Notes: generated from the sequence alone by a model not told the origin. A stretch of DNA of 39,660 nt from Eubacterium sp. (GCA_017433615.1 JAFRGW010000151.1:1-39660), one strand, 5' to 3'. Shown: positions 1 through 8,428, counted from the first letter of the stretch. A program made the numbers and translations.

Positions 1-96
1 CCTCACGATGGACACCCTTGCTGTTCAGCTATGTACTTCGTCGTTGCCTACGCGTACTCGGGACTTTCACCCGTTAGAGCGCGCCCATGGCGCGCA
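1..96 (-). mobile_element. Probable 5' fragment of a group II intron RNA, cut by the window edge
   Basis: Read on the minus strand, this segment resembles domain I of bacterial group II introns as I remember them: a short GC-rich hairpin around 76-95, then a phrase of the type CTAACGGGTGAAAGTCCCG, then AACAGCAAGGGTGTCC running off the left edge. No reverse transcriptase/maturase is in view because the element continues outside the window. It begins directly after a terminator hairpin (103-130 on the same strand), which is the usual insertion place of class C bacterial introns. A textbook GTGCG 5' boundary is not obvious. The call rests on remembered sequence similarity, not on a search, and could be wrong. 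Confidence 0.45.
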
Positions 97-102
97 AACG
101 CA

Positions 103-130
103 AAAAAGAATCCCTCAAAAGGGATCCTTT
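103..130. terminator. Rho-independent-type hairpin beside repeat copy 1
   Basis: An inverted repeat (AATCCCT / AGGGAT) is flanked by A-rich sequence on the left and a T-rich run on the right, so it could work in both directions. It sits at the same place relative to repeat copy 1 as the hairpin at 34026-34058 does to copy 2. The hairpin stems differ in sequence while the repeats are nearly identical. Confidence 0.5.
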
Positions 131-134
131 TGGA

Positions 135-243
135 TAGCGAGGGGGGACTCGAAGTGGATTGAGAGTCGAAAAACCCTTATTTTATGCGGGTTTCCACATC
201 ATCACAAGCCCAAGGGACCCATTAGGGACCCAAGATTTTTTTT
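135..243. repeat. 109-bp direct repeat, copy 1, containing the complement of a tRNA 3' end
   Basis: This segment matches 34061-34169 at 107 of 109 positions with no gap and in the same orientation. Its left 19 bases are the complement of a tRNA-like T-loop, T-stem 3' strand and acceptor 3' strand (TTCGAGTCCCCCCTCGCTA on the minus strand). The 5' half of the tRNA is absent, because the bases upstream do not pair with the T-stem. The right part has two GGGTCCC words (complement) close together, resembling integrase arm sites. It is best read as an attachment-site remnant of a tRNA-targeting tyrosine integrase element. The integrase that would match it is not adjacent. Confidence 0.75.
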
Positions 244-346
244 GCAATTTCGTTGTTTTCTTTTGTGATTACAGAATAACAGGCCGGGTCTAACCGATGT
301 TCAATCGCCCACATCCGCTTTCTGGAAGCCACGTGCGAGTCTATTT

Positions 347-374
347 ACATGCCTGCTCAATCCAGCAGGTATGT
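347..374 (-). terminator. Hairpin downstream of the aldehyde dehydrogenase
   Basis: An imperfect stem (ACAT plus CCTGCT paired with AGCAGG plus ATGT, one mismatch, six-base loop) lies about 30 bases after the aldehyde dehydrogenase stop. There is no clear U-run after it on the minus strand, so it is only a candidate terminator or an mRNA end-protecting hairpin. The rest of 244-405 shows nothing else I can support. Confidence 0.3.
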
Positions 375-405
375 GTCATTTCTTTTTCATCGTAGCTGAT
401 TCCGA

Positions 406-1797
406 TCAGCAGAACGCTCCCTTCATCACATATACTTTAATGTGACTGAACTCTTCGAGTGAAATGCTAATCCCCTCCCGTCCGAGTCCGCTCTGCTTAT
501 AGCCGCCGAACGGCTGATCCAGATGCCGGTAGAGACCGGTTCCGTTGATGACGGCGCCGCCGGCCTTTAGTTTCGAAGCCACACGAAATGCGCGTTGCAG
601 ATCTCCGCTCATAACACCTGAGGAAAGTCCATAGATGGAGTTGTTTGCAATTGCAATTGCCTCATCTTCTGTCTCAAATGGAATCAGCGGATACACAGGA
701 CCAAATACTTCCATATTTGAGGCAATGTCCATGTCCGGTGTCACATCTGCCAGAACGGTTGGCTCAATACGTGCTCCGGATCTGGTGCCGCCTGTCACAA
801 GGCGGGCACCCTGCTCAATTGTTTTCTGAATCTGTCCTTCTACAGTGATGGCAGCCTGTTCCGTCACAAGACAGGTCACATCAGCGTCTTCCTCAAGAGC
901 AAAACCTCGCTTTAGTGCATCGAGCCGCGCTGCAATGCCCTCACAAACTTTATCATAGATTCCTTTCTGGACAACAAATCGTTTAGATGAGCAGCAGACC
1001 TGTCCATTGTTCTCCATGCGCGCCGCAACCATTTCATCCAGTACCTTCTCCAGGTCGGTATCATCAAAGATCACCAGTGCGTCATTTCCTCCCAGCTCCA
1101 GGAACATCCGCTTCAGCGTGTCTGCACCTGCTTTTACCATCTGCTTTCCTGCCGCCGTACTGCCGGTCAGGCTGACTGCATCGATCTGCGGATTTGCCAG
1201 GATTTTCTCGTTGACCGCTTCTCTGCCGGATACAAAAAACTGCAGAACACCTTCAGGAAATCCTGCCTCTGCGGCGTATTTCGCAAAGGACATCACAACG
1301 AGCGGATTGGAACTCGGTGCCTTAACCAGTACGGTATTTCCCATTACCAGTGCCGGCGCAACCTTCTGGAATGTCAGTTCAGTCGGATAATTAAACGGAA
1401 TGATGCAGGCAATCGTCCCGAGCGGCTCGCGTTTTGTAAATACCAGGTCTCCGTCAAAACCGGGACCGCTGTCGGAAATAACCTCTCCGTAAAGGTGCTT
1501 TGCGCGCTCCGCTGCCGCACGGAGCAGCTTGATACCGTCCTCTGCCTCAACCCGAGCCTGCAGGATCGGCTTTGCCATATCCTTTGCCATCAGCTGTGCG
1601 ATTGCTTCCTGATCAGCTTCCATAGCATCAGCCATTCGATAGAGGTATGCAGCGCGATCATACAGCGGCGTACCCGCCCACATCTCCTGCGCCGCCACAG
1701 CGCGGTCTACCATCTTCTGCACCTGCTCTGAAGAGGAAAGCTCCAGTTCTGCCAGAAGTTCATTTGTCATAGGATTTGTTACTTTTAAAACTTCCAT
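406..1797 (-). CDS. NAD(P)-dependent aldehyde dehydrogenase
   Basis: The 463-residue product is a full-length ALDH-superfamily enzyme, expected to oxidise an aldehyde to a carboxylate (or acyl product) in the cytoplasm. Visible hallmarks are the oxyanion Asn136 in PFNYP, the cofactor-loop motif SLTGSTAAGK (about 209-218), general base Glu234 in LELGGND and nucleophile Cys268 in NNGQVCCSS. It resembles succinate-semialdehyde/GapN/lactaldehyde-type enzymes, but the substrate cannot be fixed from sequence. The ATG follows AAGGAGAG at a good distance. It has its own upstream half-operator of the regulon palindrome and lies after gntR paralogue 1, so it is probably co-regulated with the transporter and aminotransferase. 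I infer that it oxidises the aldehyde made in the pathway. Confidence 0.93.
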   Translation of the reverse strand: MEVLKVTNPMTNELLAELELSSSEQVQKMVDRAVAAQEMWAGTPLYDRAAYLYRMADAMEADQEAIAQLMAKDMAKPILQARVEAEDGIKLLRAAAERAKHLYGEVISDSGPGFDGDLVFTKREPLGTIACIIPFNYPTELTFQKVAPALVMGNTVLVKAPSSNPLVVMSFAKYAAEAGFPEGVLQFFVSGREAVNEKILANPQIDAVSLTGSTAAGKQMVKAGADTLKRMFLELGGNDALVIFDDTDLEKVLDEMVAARMENNGQVCCSSKRFVVQKGIYDKVCEGIAARLDALKRGFALEEDADVTCLVTEQAAITVEGQIQKTIEQGARLVTGGTRSGARIEPTVLADVTPDMDIASNMEVFGPVYPLIPFETEDEAIAIANNSIYGLSSGVMSGDLQRAFRVASKLKAGGAVINGTGLYRHLDQPFGGYKQSGLGREGISISLEEFSHIKVYVMKGAFC

Positions 1798-1822
1798 TTT
1801 TCTCTCCTTAAAAGCATTTATA

Positions 1823-1838
1823 TACTAATATATCTGTT
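1823..1838. promoter_or_regulatory. Half-operator of the TACTAATATATTAGTA regulon upstream of the aldehyde dehydrogenase
   Basis: The left half TACTAATATAT is intact and the right half is degenerate. On the minus strand it supplies a -10-like TAGTAT, preceded at 18 bases by a poor -35 (TTAGAA), 25 bases before the start codon. Compared with the full palindromes elsewhere, binding should be weaker. Confidence 0.55.
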
Positions 1839-1907
1839 ACTGTTATTCTAACGTAATGCATTGCATTTGTAAATACTGTTTGATACATATTTTCAAAAGA
1901 AAGTGCG

Positions 1908-1936
1908 AAAAACCCCGGCAGATCACCAGGGTTTTT
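1908..1936. terminator. Bidirectional terminator after gntR paralogue 1
   Basis: A stem AAAAACCC / GGGTTTTT with a loop rich in G and C lies 12 bases beyond the gntR stop. Both sides carry the A or T run needed for termination in either direction. It separates gntR from the aldehyde dehydrogenase gene, which therefore needs its own promoter. Confidence 0.7.
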
Positions 1937-1947
1937 CACTCGCTTCA

Positions 1948-2625
1948 TCATTCATTTTCAAAATACGCCGGGAATGCTGCTCTGATCTCCTTTTCACGAT
2001 CTGACATATGTGTGTAATCATGATGTATATCCAGTAGCTTCAGCAGGTCTTTCTCTTTGCCTGTCCTGATCAGTTCCACCATCTGCCGGTGTTCATTTAG
2101 CGATTTTTCAAGAATTCCTTCTCTTCGAAGATCCAGCGTCAGCACACGGTTATAGTGTGCGCGGGAATCCGAAATAATCTCCCAGGTCATCTCGTGTCCT
2201 GCCGTGCGGAAAATTGTCCGGTGGAATTCATTGTCATTGCGGATATACTCTATTACATCCTTTTTGTTGACTGCTTTCTGCATGAAGAACAGACTGTCTT
2301 CCAGTGCATCTGTGAGATTCGCCTTCTGACGGCACAGCTCCACACAGACCTCCGTATCGAGAATATGCCGCATATAGGCGCACTCACGTGCAATCCCGAA
2401 ATTAATCAGTGCTACATAAGTTCCGCGCTGTGGATAGATATCGATCAGATACTCTCCGGAAAGCCGGATCAGTGCCTCTCTGATCGGCGTGCGGCTGACA
2501 CCCAGCTGCTCAATCATCTCACTCTCTTTGATCGTCTGTCCCGGCATCAGCTCCAGAAACTGGATCTGATCCTTGATTAAACGGTATACATCTACTTTCT
2601 GTCTGCTTGCTTTAGTTCTTGCCAT
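1948..2625 (-). CDS. FadR-subfamily GntR transcriptional regulator, paralogue 1
   Basis: The 225-residue protein has an N-terminal winged helix-turn-helix (about 12-75, recognition region LGVSRTPIREALIRLS, wing PQRGTYV) and a C-terminal FCD ligand domain (about 85-215) with the metal-ligand pattern of this group (FHRTIF, then HEMTW, then DIHHDYTH). Such proteins usually repress catabolic operons and release DNA when a metabolite binds. Its own promoter contains the palindrome CTAATATATTAG plus a second half-site, which suggests autoregulation. It is very similar throughout to the GntR at 12891-13577, with nearly identical recognition helices. The ATG follows AGAGGATT. I infer that this is the repressor of the regulon; the ligand is unknown. 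Confidence 0.9.
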   Translation of the reverse strand: MARTKASRQKVDVYRLIKDQIQFLELMPGQTIKESEMIEQLGVSRTPIREALIRLSGEYLIDIYPQRGTYVALINFGIARECAYMRHILDTEVCVELCRQKANLTDALEDSLFFMQKAVNKKDVIEYIRNDNEFHRTIFRTAGHEMTWEIISDSRAHYNRVLTLDLRREGILEKSLNEHRQMVELIRTGKEKDLLKLLDIHHDYTHMSDREKEIRAAFPAYFENE

Positions 2626-2653
2626 TTGTAATCCTCTGATTCTACATTAAGCA

Positions 2654-2711
2654 CGCTAATATATTAGTATTGGATATATATTAGTTTACATTTCTTTGTC
2701 CGTTTTGTCAA
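2654..2711 (-). promoter_or_regulatory. Promoter and double operator of gntR paralogue 1
   Basis: On the minus strand, TTGACA (2706-2711) is followed after 17 bases by TAAACT (2683-2688). A half-site ATATATTAG overlaps the -10 (2676-2684), and a perfect CTAATATATTAG (2656-2667) lies just downstream in the initially transcribed region. The arrangement suits repression by a dimer or pair of dimers. Confidence 0.7.
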
Positions 2712-2764
2712 ATACCGTTGTTTCAAAAAAGCCAAACCAAAATAAGAAACAGCTGGATCATTTC

Positions 2765-2804
2765 AAAAAAAAGGATCACCAGCTCGAAAAGCCGCGATCC
2801 TTTT
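2765..2804 (-). terminator. Terminator of the rbs-type transporter operon
   Basis: On the minus strand the stem AAAAGGATC / GATCCTTTT is followed by a run of eight U. It lies about 20 bases beyond the permease stop and before the gntR promoter, so the transporter operon ends here. Confidence 0.8.
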
Positions 2805-2825
2805 CCAATTATAATATCGTTTTTA

Positions 2826-3941
2826 TTATTTCTTCTTGGAAGTCGTCGCATCAATGACAACCGCTGCCAGAATGATCAGTCCCTTGAAGATCATCTGCGC
2901 CTCTGCCGCCACGTTCATCAGGGACAGCAGGTTGTTCAGGACACCCATCAGAAGTACGCCGACGACGGTTCCGGTAAGCTTGCCGGCGCCGCCTGCCATG
3001 CTGGTTCCGCCGATGACTACTGCAGCGATTGCGTCGAGCTCCCAGTTAGTGCCGACCTGCGGAGTGCCGGCACCGAGTCTTGCTGCAGTCAGGACGCCGC
3101 CGAAGCATGCGAGACCGGAGCACATGACGTAAATGCCGATAATATTATTTGTTACATTGACACCAGCAAGTCTCGCGCTGTTGACATTTCCTCCAATCGC
3201 GTAGACGTTGCGGCCGAAAATTGAACGGTTCAGTACGATCGTAAAGAATACAACCAGCAGAACAGAAATCGTTACGATGTAGGACAGGCCCTTGGTCTGG
3301 AACATCAGATAAGCAAGATAGATGATGATCAGAACAAATGCAGCGATCTTGCCGACCGTGCCGCCGCTGACTTTTCCGTAGTGCTGTTTCTCTGTGCGAA
3401 TCATAGAATATGCGAGATAAGCAAATCCTGCAACCAGAATCACCAGAACCGGGATCGCCGGAAAGTTTCCGCTTCCGAGTGCATTAACACCTGCATTCGG
3501 AATTGCCACCGCTGCACTTCGTGTGATAACAAGCGCAGCACCTTTGGCGATTGTCTGGCCTGCCAGAGTCGCAATAAATGGCGGAACATTCAGCTTCGTG
3601 ATCAGAAGTCCGTAAATAAAACCGACCAGGCAGCCGCCCAGTACCATCACGATTGCGGACGGAATATATCCGATTTTCAGACCCAGCATCGCGAACAGAA
3701 CACCTGAGAGTGCGACAAAACTTCCGACTGACAGATCAATTCCGCCTGAAATGATGACAAATGTCATGCCGACTGCCAGCAGCGCCGGTACAGCGACCTG
3801 TTTCAGAATGTTCATAATATTGACCGGCATCAGGAAGGTGCGGCTCAGAATGATTGACAGGATAATCAGGCCGACAAGACCGATCATGGAAGTATAGTTT
3901 TTCCAGTTAAAAGATGTTTTTTTCGCTGTATCTGTACTCAT
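2826..3941 (-). CDS. Ribose-type sugar ABC transporter permease (RbsC family)
   Basis: The 371-residue integral membrane protein carries the family motifs MTFVIISGGIDLSVGS (about 59-74) and a C-terminal GGTSMAGGAGKLTGTVVG. It has many hydrophobic helices and is predicted to form the homodimeric channel of a CUT2-type importer in the plasma membrane. It is about 50 residues longer than E. coli RbsC because of an inserted hydrophobic/polar segment in the middle (about 150-215), which is common in clostridial homologues. The ATG overlaps the ATPase stop by four bases (ATGA), giving translational coupling. Substrate is unknown: CUT2 systems carry pentoses, hexoses, inositol and autoinducer-2. Its operon starts at an operator-bearing promoter, so it belongs to the regulon. 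Confidence 0.92.
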   Translation of the reverse strand: MSTDTAKKTSFNWKNYTSMIGLVGLIILSIILSRTFLMPVNIMNILKQVAVPALLAVGMTFVIISGGIDLSVGSFVALSGVLFAMLGLKIGYIPSAIVMVLGGCLVGFIYGLLITKLNVPPFIATLAGQTIAKGAALVITRSAAVAIPNAGVNALGSGNFPAIPVLVILVAGFAYLAYSMIRTEKQHYGKVSGGTVGKIAAFVLIIIYLAYLMFQTKGLSYIVTISVLLVVFFTIVLNRSIFGRNVYAIGGNVNSARLAGVNVTNNIIGIYVMCSGLACFGGVLTAARLGAGTPQVGTNWELDAIAAVVIGGTSMAGGAGKLTGTVVGVLLMGVLNNLLSLMNVAAEAQMIFKGLIILAAVVIDATTSKKK

Positions 3942-5470
3942 GGCAGAACGTCTCCCTTCATTGCATATTTGGCCAGCAGCTCTTCACTTGCTTCTTTCTG
4001 TGAAACCTCTCCTGTGATCGTTCCTTCCCGCATGATCAGGATCCGGTCACTGACACCCATAACCTCCGGGAGTTCTGATGAGATAACCACAACTGCCACA
4101 CCGGCATCTGCCAGCTTCTGCAGAATAAAATATATTTCTTTCTTTGCGCCGACATCGATTCCGCGCGTCGGTTCGTCGAGGATGAGGATCTGGGGATTGT
4201 TCAGCAGCCACTTGGATAAAACAATTTTCTGCTGATTTCCGCCGGAGAGCGTACTGACCGGCCGGAATATATCCGCCAGACGAATCGACAACTTCGGAAT
4301 CATGCTGTTCATTGCGTCCGTCTGTTTTTTATCATCAAGCAGTGTCAGCTTGTTTGCGTACTGCTTCATCGATGCCAGCGTCGCATTATCACGTATGCTG
4401 TGGATCAGGCAGAGGCCTGTCTTTCTGCGGTCCTCTGTAACCAGGCCGATTCCGTGATTGATCGCATCCTTACAGTTTTTGATGTGAACCTTCTCACCGT
4501 TAATATACAGCTCGCCGCTGGTCGGAACATCATCTCCTTCAAAAATTGAAGAGACAAATTCTGTCCGGCCGGCACCCATCAGACCATAGATACCGAGAAT
4601 CTCGCCCGCGTAAACCTGCATGCTTGCGCCTTCAACAATCTTTTCCGTTCTGGATCCGGTTTTGTAAACATCCCAGTTCCGGACATCCAGCACCGGCTTC
4701 ATCCCTTCGGGACGCTTTTTGGTCTTCGGCGCATACATGTCTTTCAGCTCACGGCCGACCATCTGCGTAATCAGCATATCCTTATCCATGTCTTTTGTCG
4801 GTGCCATATTGACGAACTGTCCATCCTTCAGGATGACCACATCGTCACAAATCTTAAAGATTTCATCCAGTTTGTGAGAGACGTACAGCATCGTCGTGCC
4901 GCGCGACTGGAGACGGCGCATGATCTCAAACAGAATATCAACTTCCTTGTCTGTCAGTGAGCTGGTCGCCTCGTCAAAGATAATGACCTCCGGGTTTCTG
5001 GAAATCGATTTTGCGATTTCAACCATCTGCTGCTGACTGATCGAAAGATCGGAAATCTTCGCATTCGGATCAATTTCAATCTGCAGCTCTTTGAAAATGT
5101 TTGCTGCGCGGTCGGTCATCTCTTTGCGTTTCACCAGACCCAGCCGGGATGGATATGCACCGAGACAGATGTTTTCCGCCACCGTCATCTCCGGAATCAG
5201 ATTCAGTTCCTGATGAATAATACAGATGCCTTCCGCTTCCGCGTCCAATGTATTGTTAAAATCAACTGCTTTCCCGTGTACCAGCACCTCTCCTGTGTAT
5301 ACCTTCTTTGTATAAACACCTGCAATAACTTTGGCCAAAGTAGATTTGCCTGCACCGTTCTCTCCACAGAGAGCTACTATATGTCCCTCTTCAACGCTCA
5401 TTGAAATGTGCTGCAGTGCTTTCGTACCGGGAAAGGTTACGCTGATATCTTTTAATTCGATTATACTCAT
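3938..5470 (-). CDS. Ribose-type sugar ABC transporter ATP-binding protein (RbsA/MglA family)
   Basis: The 510-residue protein has two ABC domains. The first has Walker A GENGAGKST, a signature-like LSISQQQ and Walker B FDEATSSL. The second has the usual CUT2 deviation GLMGAGRTE in place of Walker A, the signature LSGGNQQK and LDEPTRGIDVG. It energises import through the permease encoded just downstream, with which it overlaps by four bases. The start codon follows AGGAAAGG. It is intact and typical in length, in contrast to the degenerate homologue at 6820-8358. Confidence 0.94.
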   Translation of the reverse strand: MSIIELKDISVTFPGTKALQHISMSVEEGHIVALCGENGAGKSTLAKVIAGVYTKKVYTGEVLVHGKAVDFNNTLDAEAEGICIIHQELNLIPEMTVAENICLGAYPSRLGLVKRKEMTDRAANIFKELQIEIDPNAKISDLSISQQQMVEIAKSISRNPEVIIFDEATSSLTDKEVDILFEIMRRLQSRGTTMLYVSHKLDEIFKICDDVVILKDGQFVNMAPTKDMDKDMLITQMVGRELKDMYAPKTKKRPEGMKPVLDVRNWDVYKTGSRTEKIVEGASMQVYAGEILGIYGLMGAGRTEFVSSIFEGDDVPTSGELYINGEKVHIKNCKDAINHGIGLVTEDRRKTGLCLIHSIRDNATLASMKQYANKLTLLDDKKQTDAMNSMIPKLSIRLADIFRPVSTLSGGNQQKIVLSKWLLNNPQILILDEPTRGIDVGAKKEIYFILQKLADAGVAVVVISSELPEVMGVSDRILIMREGTITGEVSQKEASEELLAKYAMKGDVLP

Positions 5471-5518
5471 GCTTCCGGTCCTTTCCTCAATTCATCTCCC
5501 GCCGGGATATGCTGTCTG

Positions 5519-5563
5519 ATACGGAACCGTGCTGCTGCTTTTCGCAGCAGCCCGATTCCGTAT
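5519..5563 (-). other. Strong intergenic hairpin between the binding-protein and ATPase genes
   Basis: The arms ATACGGAA...GCTGCTGC and GCAGCAGC...TTCCGTAT pair around a short TTTTC loop. No U-run follows on the minus strand, so it is probably not a full terminator. Such hairpins after a binding-protein gene usually protect the upstream mRNA and give more binding protein than ATPase and permease. Confidence 0.6.
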
Positions 5564-5588
5564 TATTATTACTGTGATTGAGGTCCGA

Positions 5589-6695
5589 TTATTTAAAGAG
5601 ATTCGGGAACTTCGGTCCGCTGATTTCCTCAACAGTATCCGGTGTTACGATCGCGGTCGGGGTATACCATACCGGAACGCCGTCAACCTCCTCGTCAACC
5701 GTAACATCCTCACCTGCAACAAGTTTCTTGGTGACCTCGATCATACGTCTTCCCTGTTCAACAGCACCTTTGTCGATCGTACGCATCTTTTTGCCGTCGA
5801 TGATTGCCTGATCCATCTCTTCGTCATTATCAGCGCCGATGAACCAGATATCGTCAGCGATTCCTGCATTTTCAGCAGCTTTTCTTGCACCGAGTGCCAT
5901 ATTGTCATTGTTTGCGAGAACTGCCTGGATGTCACCGCCTGTCTGAACAATTGCATCCTCCATGAGGTTCATTGCTTTCTGACGATCCCACTCCGGAACA
6001 GCCTGGTCTACAACGATGGTCAGATTATCATGCTCTGCAACTGCATCACGTACACCCTGTGAAATTTCTTCTGCAACGAAGTCACCGACCGTTCCCGGGA
6101 AGAGCACGATATTTGCTTTTGTATCTTCGCCGATTTCGTTGAGCAGCGCTTCAACCTGCTGCTTACCGACATCATAAGAGTTGCTGGTCAGCCAGAGATC
6201 TGACTTGAAGCCCTGAATACCCATTTCCATCGTGATAACGGGGATGCCGGCATCACGTGCCATCTGTGCTGTGGAGGCCATCGATTCCATGTCCGCCGGC
6301 TCAAGAAGCAGAACATCAATTCCCTGACTCAGCATGGTCTCAACCTGATTTTTCTGCGTAGCCGCGTTGAGCTCGCAGCTCTGATACAGAACGTCTACAC
6401 CTTCCTTCTCACCTTCTGCAACTGCAGAATCACGCATAACCGTGTAAACATTAGCCTTCAGTGTCTGAACACAGGCGCCGAGAACAATATTTCCGTCCTT
6501 GCTCTTGGCTTCTGCTGATGAACTGTCTGCTACTGCACTGCTTGCTGCTGCACTGCTGCCTGCTGCTGCGCTGCTTGCTGCTGCACTGCTGCCTGCTGCT
6601 GCGCCGCTGTCAGAGGAGCCGCCGCAGGCTGCCATAGAAAGTGCCATTGCTCCTGCCAGAATCCCTGCTGCAAGTTTCTTCCAGTTCTTTCTCAT
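5589..6695 (-). CDS. Ribose-type sugar ABC transporter substrate-binding lipoprotein (RbsB family)
   Basis: The product (368 residues from this start) begins with a lipoprotein signal peptide ending in the lipobox LSMAAC and is predicted to be anchored outside the membrane. A Ser/Ala linker follows, then a periplasmic-binding-protein type I domain with the motif DAGIPVITME and a C-terminal half with VLANNDNMALGA, the Rbs-type signature. The ATG at 6695 is chosen because AAAGGAGAAGG lies just upstream and the signal peptide starts there; an earlier in-frame start would add 13 polar residues. The linker DNA contains a perfect 33-bp tandem duplication. It is the first gene of the transporter operon, downstream of an operator-bearing promoter. 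Ligand is unknown. Confidence 0.93.
   Translation of the reverse strand: MRKNWKKLAAGILAGAMALSMAACGGSSDSGAAAGSSAAASSAAAGSSAAASSAVADSSSAEAKSKDGNIVLGACVQTLKANVYTVMRDSAVAEGEKEGVDVLYQSCELNAATQKNQVETMLSQGIDVLLLEPADMESMASTAQMARDAGIPVITMEMGIQGFKSDLWLTSNSYDVGKQQVEALLNEIGEDTKANIVLFPGTVGDFVAEEISQGVRDAVAEHDNLTIVVDQAVPEWDRQKAMNLMEDAIVQTGGDIQAVLANNDNMALGARKAAENAGIADDIWFIGADNDEEMDQAIIDGKKMRTIDKGAVEQGRRMIEVTKKLVAGEDVTVDEEVDGVPVWYTPTAIVTPDTVEEISGPKFPNLFK
6538..6603. repeat. Perfect 33-bp tandem duplication in the binding-protein linker
   Basis: Two identical 33-bp units (6538-6570 and 6571-6603) encode 11 residues each of an Ala/Ser-rich linker between the lipidated cysteine and the sugar-binding domain. It is in frame, so copy number could change by slippage without breaking the gene. 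Confidence 0.9.
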
Positions 6696-6752
6696 AATCC
6701 TTCTCCTTTTATAGTGGTTGTCATCACCTTGCAATTGCTACTTGATGGTAAA

Positions 6753-6781
6753 ATTATACCTGCCACACTAATATATTAGTA
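6753..6781 (-). promoter_or_regulatory. Promoter and operator of the sugar transporter operon
   Basis: A perfect core CTAATATATTAG (6768-6779) lies ten bases upstream of a consensus -10 TATAAT (6753-6758, minus strand). The -35 that would sit inside or just beyond the palindrome is poor, so the operator covers the -35 region. A bound repressor would block polymerase. Confidence 0.75.
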
Positions 6782-6819
6782 GGGGTGTGCCATTCGAATT
6801 AGGGGGGATTCCTTTGGGT

Positions 6820-8358
6820 TTATTCAGAAGATGAAATAATCGTACCGTCCCGCACCAGGCAGATTGTATCTGCCACGCCTGGCAGGCGGTTTGAAGATGC
6901 AGCAATCAGAAGCACACCTGCGCCCGCTTCGGAAAGTTCCCGGACAAATGTATCCAGCAGCTGCAGCGACGGACCGGCAAAGCTGTCATACAAGCCGGAA
7001 AGAATCACCAGCTCCGGCCGGAACAATCTTGCGCGTACCTGCCAGATGCGCAGCTTCTGCTCCATGGATAATGCCGCAACAGGTAGCTCTGCTTCTTTCG
7101 GTGAAGTGATGAGTCCGCACGTCTGCAGCTCGTTGATAATGTAAGTTTTTATATCTTCTCCTGTCGGCAGCAAAAGATGCCCGATCCGGTTCTGGACCGG
7201 CAAAAGCACGTTGTCCAGCATGCTCATCAGAGGAAGAAGATTCAGGTTTTCTTCTGAGTGAAGAATCAGTGTTCGGTTTCTGTCTGTCGCGAAGGCCTGC
7301 AGAAAACCACGCTGGACGGAAATGCCATTGCGGAGAACCGCTCCCTGTGTCCATTTATATGATCCGCTCAGAAAATCTGCGAACCAACCGTTCCACTCAT
7401 CATCCCGGCTGACAATGCCTGCGGCTTCTCCGGCATAAACCTGCAGATTAAAATGAGAAAGCACATTTTTCTCCGTGGATACGTCATGCAGTTCCAGCAC
7501 ACACCGCTTCTGCCGGTTTACAGATGTTTGCTTATTCCCCGACCGTTCTGCTCCGGCAGCCGCTTCAGACCATTCCGCCTGGCTGCGTAAACTGTTATCT
7601 CTGCGTTTCAATCTGCTCTGCGTCTCTTCCCCCAGAAGCTGCCGGATTTGCAGCAGGTCAAAATCAGACCGCCGCATCATGCGGACGGTTCTCCCGCTTC
7701 GAATGACAGAGGCGTGATCACAAAAGCGGATCAGATTATCAATGCTGTTGAGCATCATAATGATCCCGACGCCCTTCTTTCTCGCATAATCCAAGAGCTC
7801 GGAAAATTTCTCCTGATCCTGCACAAAGTCTGCCCTTTTCAGCGGACTGTTAAATGCGATAAATGGACATTCTCCGATCAGCGCCCGCAAAAATTCCAGT
7901 CTGTGTCTTTCATCATCATTGAGACTTCCGGCCAGATCGTCCGGATTTGCCCGGATCCCTGCAGTTTTAAGTGCCTCAACCGCATCCTCCCAGTGTTGAT
8001 TCCGGTCTGCAAGCCAGCCGCCCGGACTTTTTTTCCGCGGACGGCCAAGTACATAGAGGTTTTCATAAATACTCAGGTTGTAGCATAAAATATCCTGCGG
8101 CCCGACATATTCCACCTGTTTTCTCAGCGGCAGCGCTGCATTCTGCGGCGAAAGTCTTTGTTCTCCAAAATAAAAGATCCCCTCATCAGCCACGCTGTCG
8201 CCGATCAGCAGATCCGTCAATGCTGTTTTTCCCTCCAGATCCAGTCCGATTACGCCTGTCACTTCGCCCGGATAGATCTCAAACCACAGATCAGAAAACA
8301 CCTCCCGCAGTTCCGTCTTCATTTTCAACTGCTGTCCGCGCAGTACAGGCTGTTTCAT
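6820..8358 (-). CDS. Degenerate RbsA-like twin ABC protein, probably not a working transporter ATPase
   Basis: The 512-residue protein has the two-domain layout of RbsA/MglA, but its catalytic motifs are eroded. The first Walker A is kept (GLDLEGKT, 38-45). The first signature is LNDDERHRLEFLRAL, and the Walker B is FIAFNSP, without the Asp and catalytic Glu. The second half lacks a P-loop (IVSRDDEWNGWFAD) and has LSMEQKLRIWQ and LVILSG where signature and Walker B should be. It is encoded 70 bases after a sensor kinase gene and before the binding-protein gene. I infer a regulatory role, perhaps relaying transporter state to the kinase, rather than energising transport. Its ATG follows GAGGG. 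Confidence 0.8.
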   Translation of the reverse strand: MKQPVLRGQQLKMKTELREVFSDLWFEIYPGEVTGVIGLDLEGKTALTDLLIGDSVADEGIFYFGEQRLSPQNAALPLRKQVEYVGPQDILCYNLSIYENLYVLGRPRKKSPGGWLADRNQHWEDAVEALKTAGIRANPDDLAGSLNDDERHRLEFLRALIGECPFIAFNSPLKRADFVQDQEKFSELLDYARKKGVGIIMMLNSIDNLIRFCDHASVIRSGRTVRMMRRSDFDLLQIRQLLGEETQSRLKRRDNSLRSQAEWSEAAAGAERSGNKQTSVNRQKRCVLELHDVSTEKNVLSHFNLQVYAGEAAGIVSRDDEWNGWFADFLSGSYKWTQGAVLRNGISVQRGFLQAFATDRNRTLILHSEENLNLLPLMSMLDNVLLPVQNRIGHLLLPTGEDIKTYIINELQTCGLITSPKEAELPVAALSMEQKLRIWQVRARLFRPELVILSGLYDSFAGPSLQLLDTFVRELSEAGAGVLLIAASSNRLPGVADTICLVRDGTIISSSE

Positions 8359-8428
8359 AAACGATCCCTCATATTATCCGCCATTACACGTTTTCGACTT
8401 CTTTTCATCCAGAGCCGTATCATCGTTT

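Noticed and set aside
135-153. A complete tRNA gene
   Set aside because: Only the T-loop, 3' T-stem strand and acceptor 3' strand are present; the bases that should form the 5' T-stem strand do not pair, and no anticodon or D arm follows.
8-268. A plus-strand open frame across the intron-like and repeat region
   Set aside because: It runs through a hairpin terminator and the tRNA-like repeat, has no ribosome site, and its product has no recognisable features.
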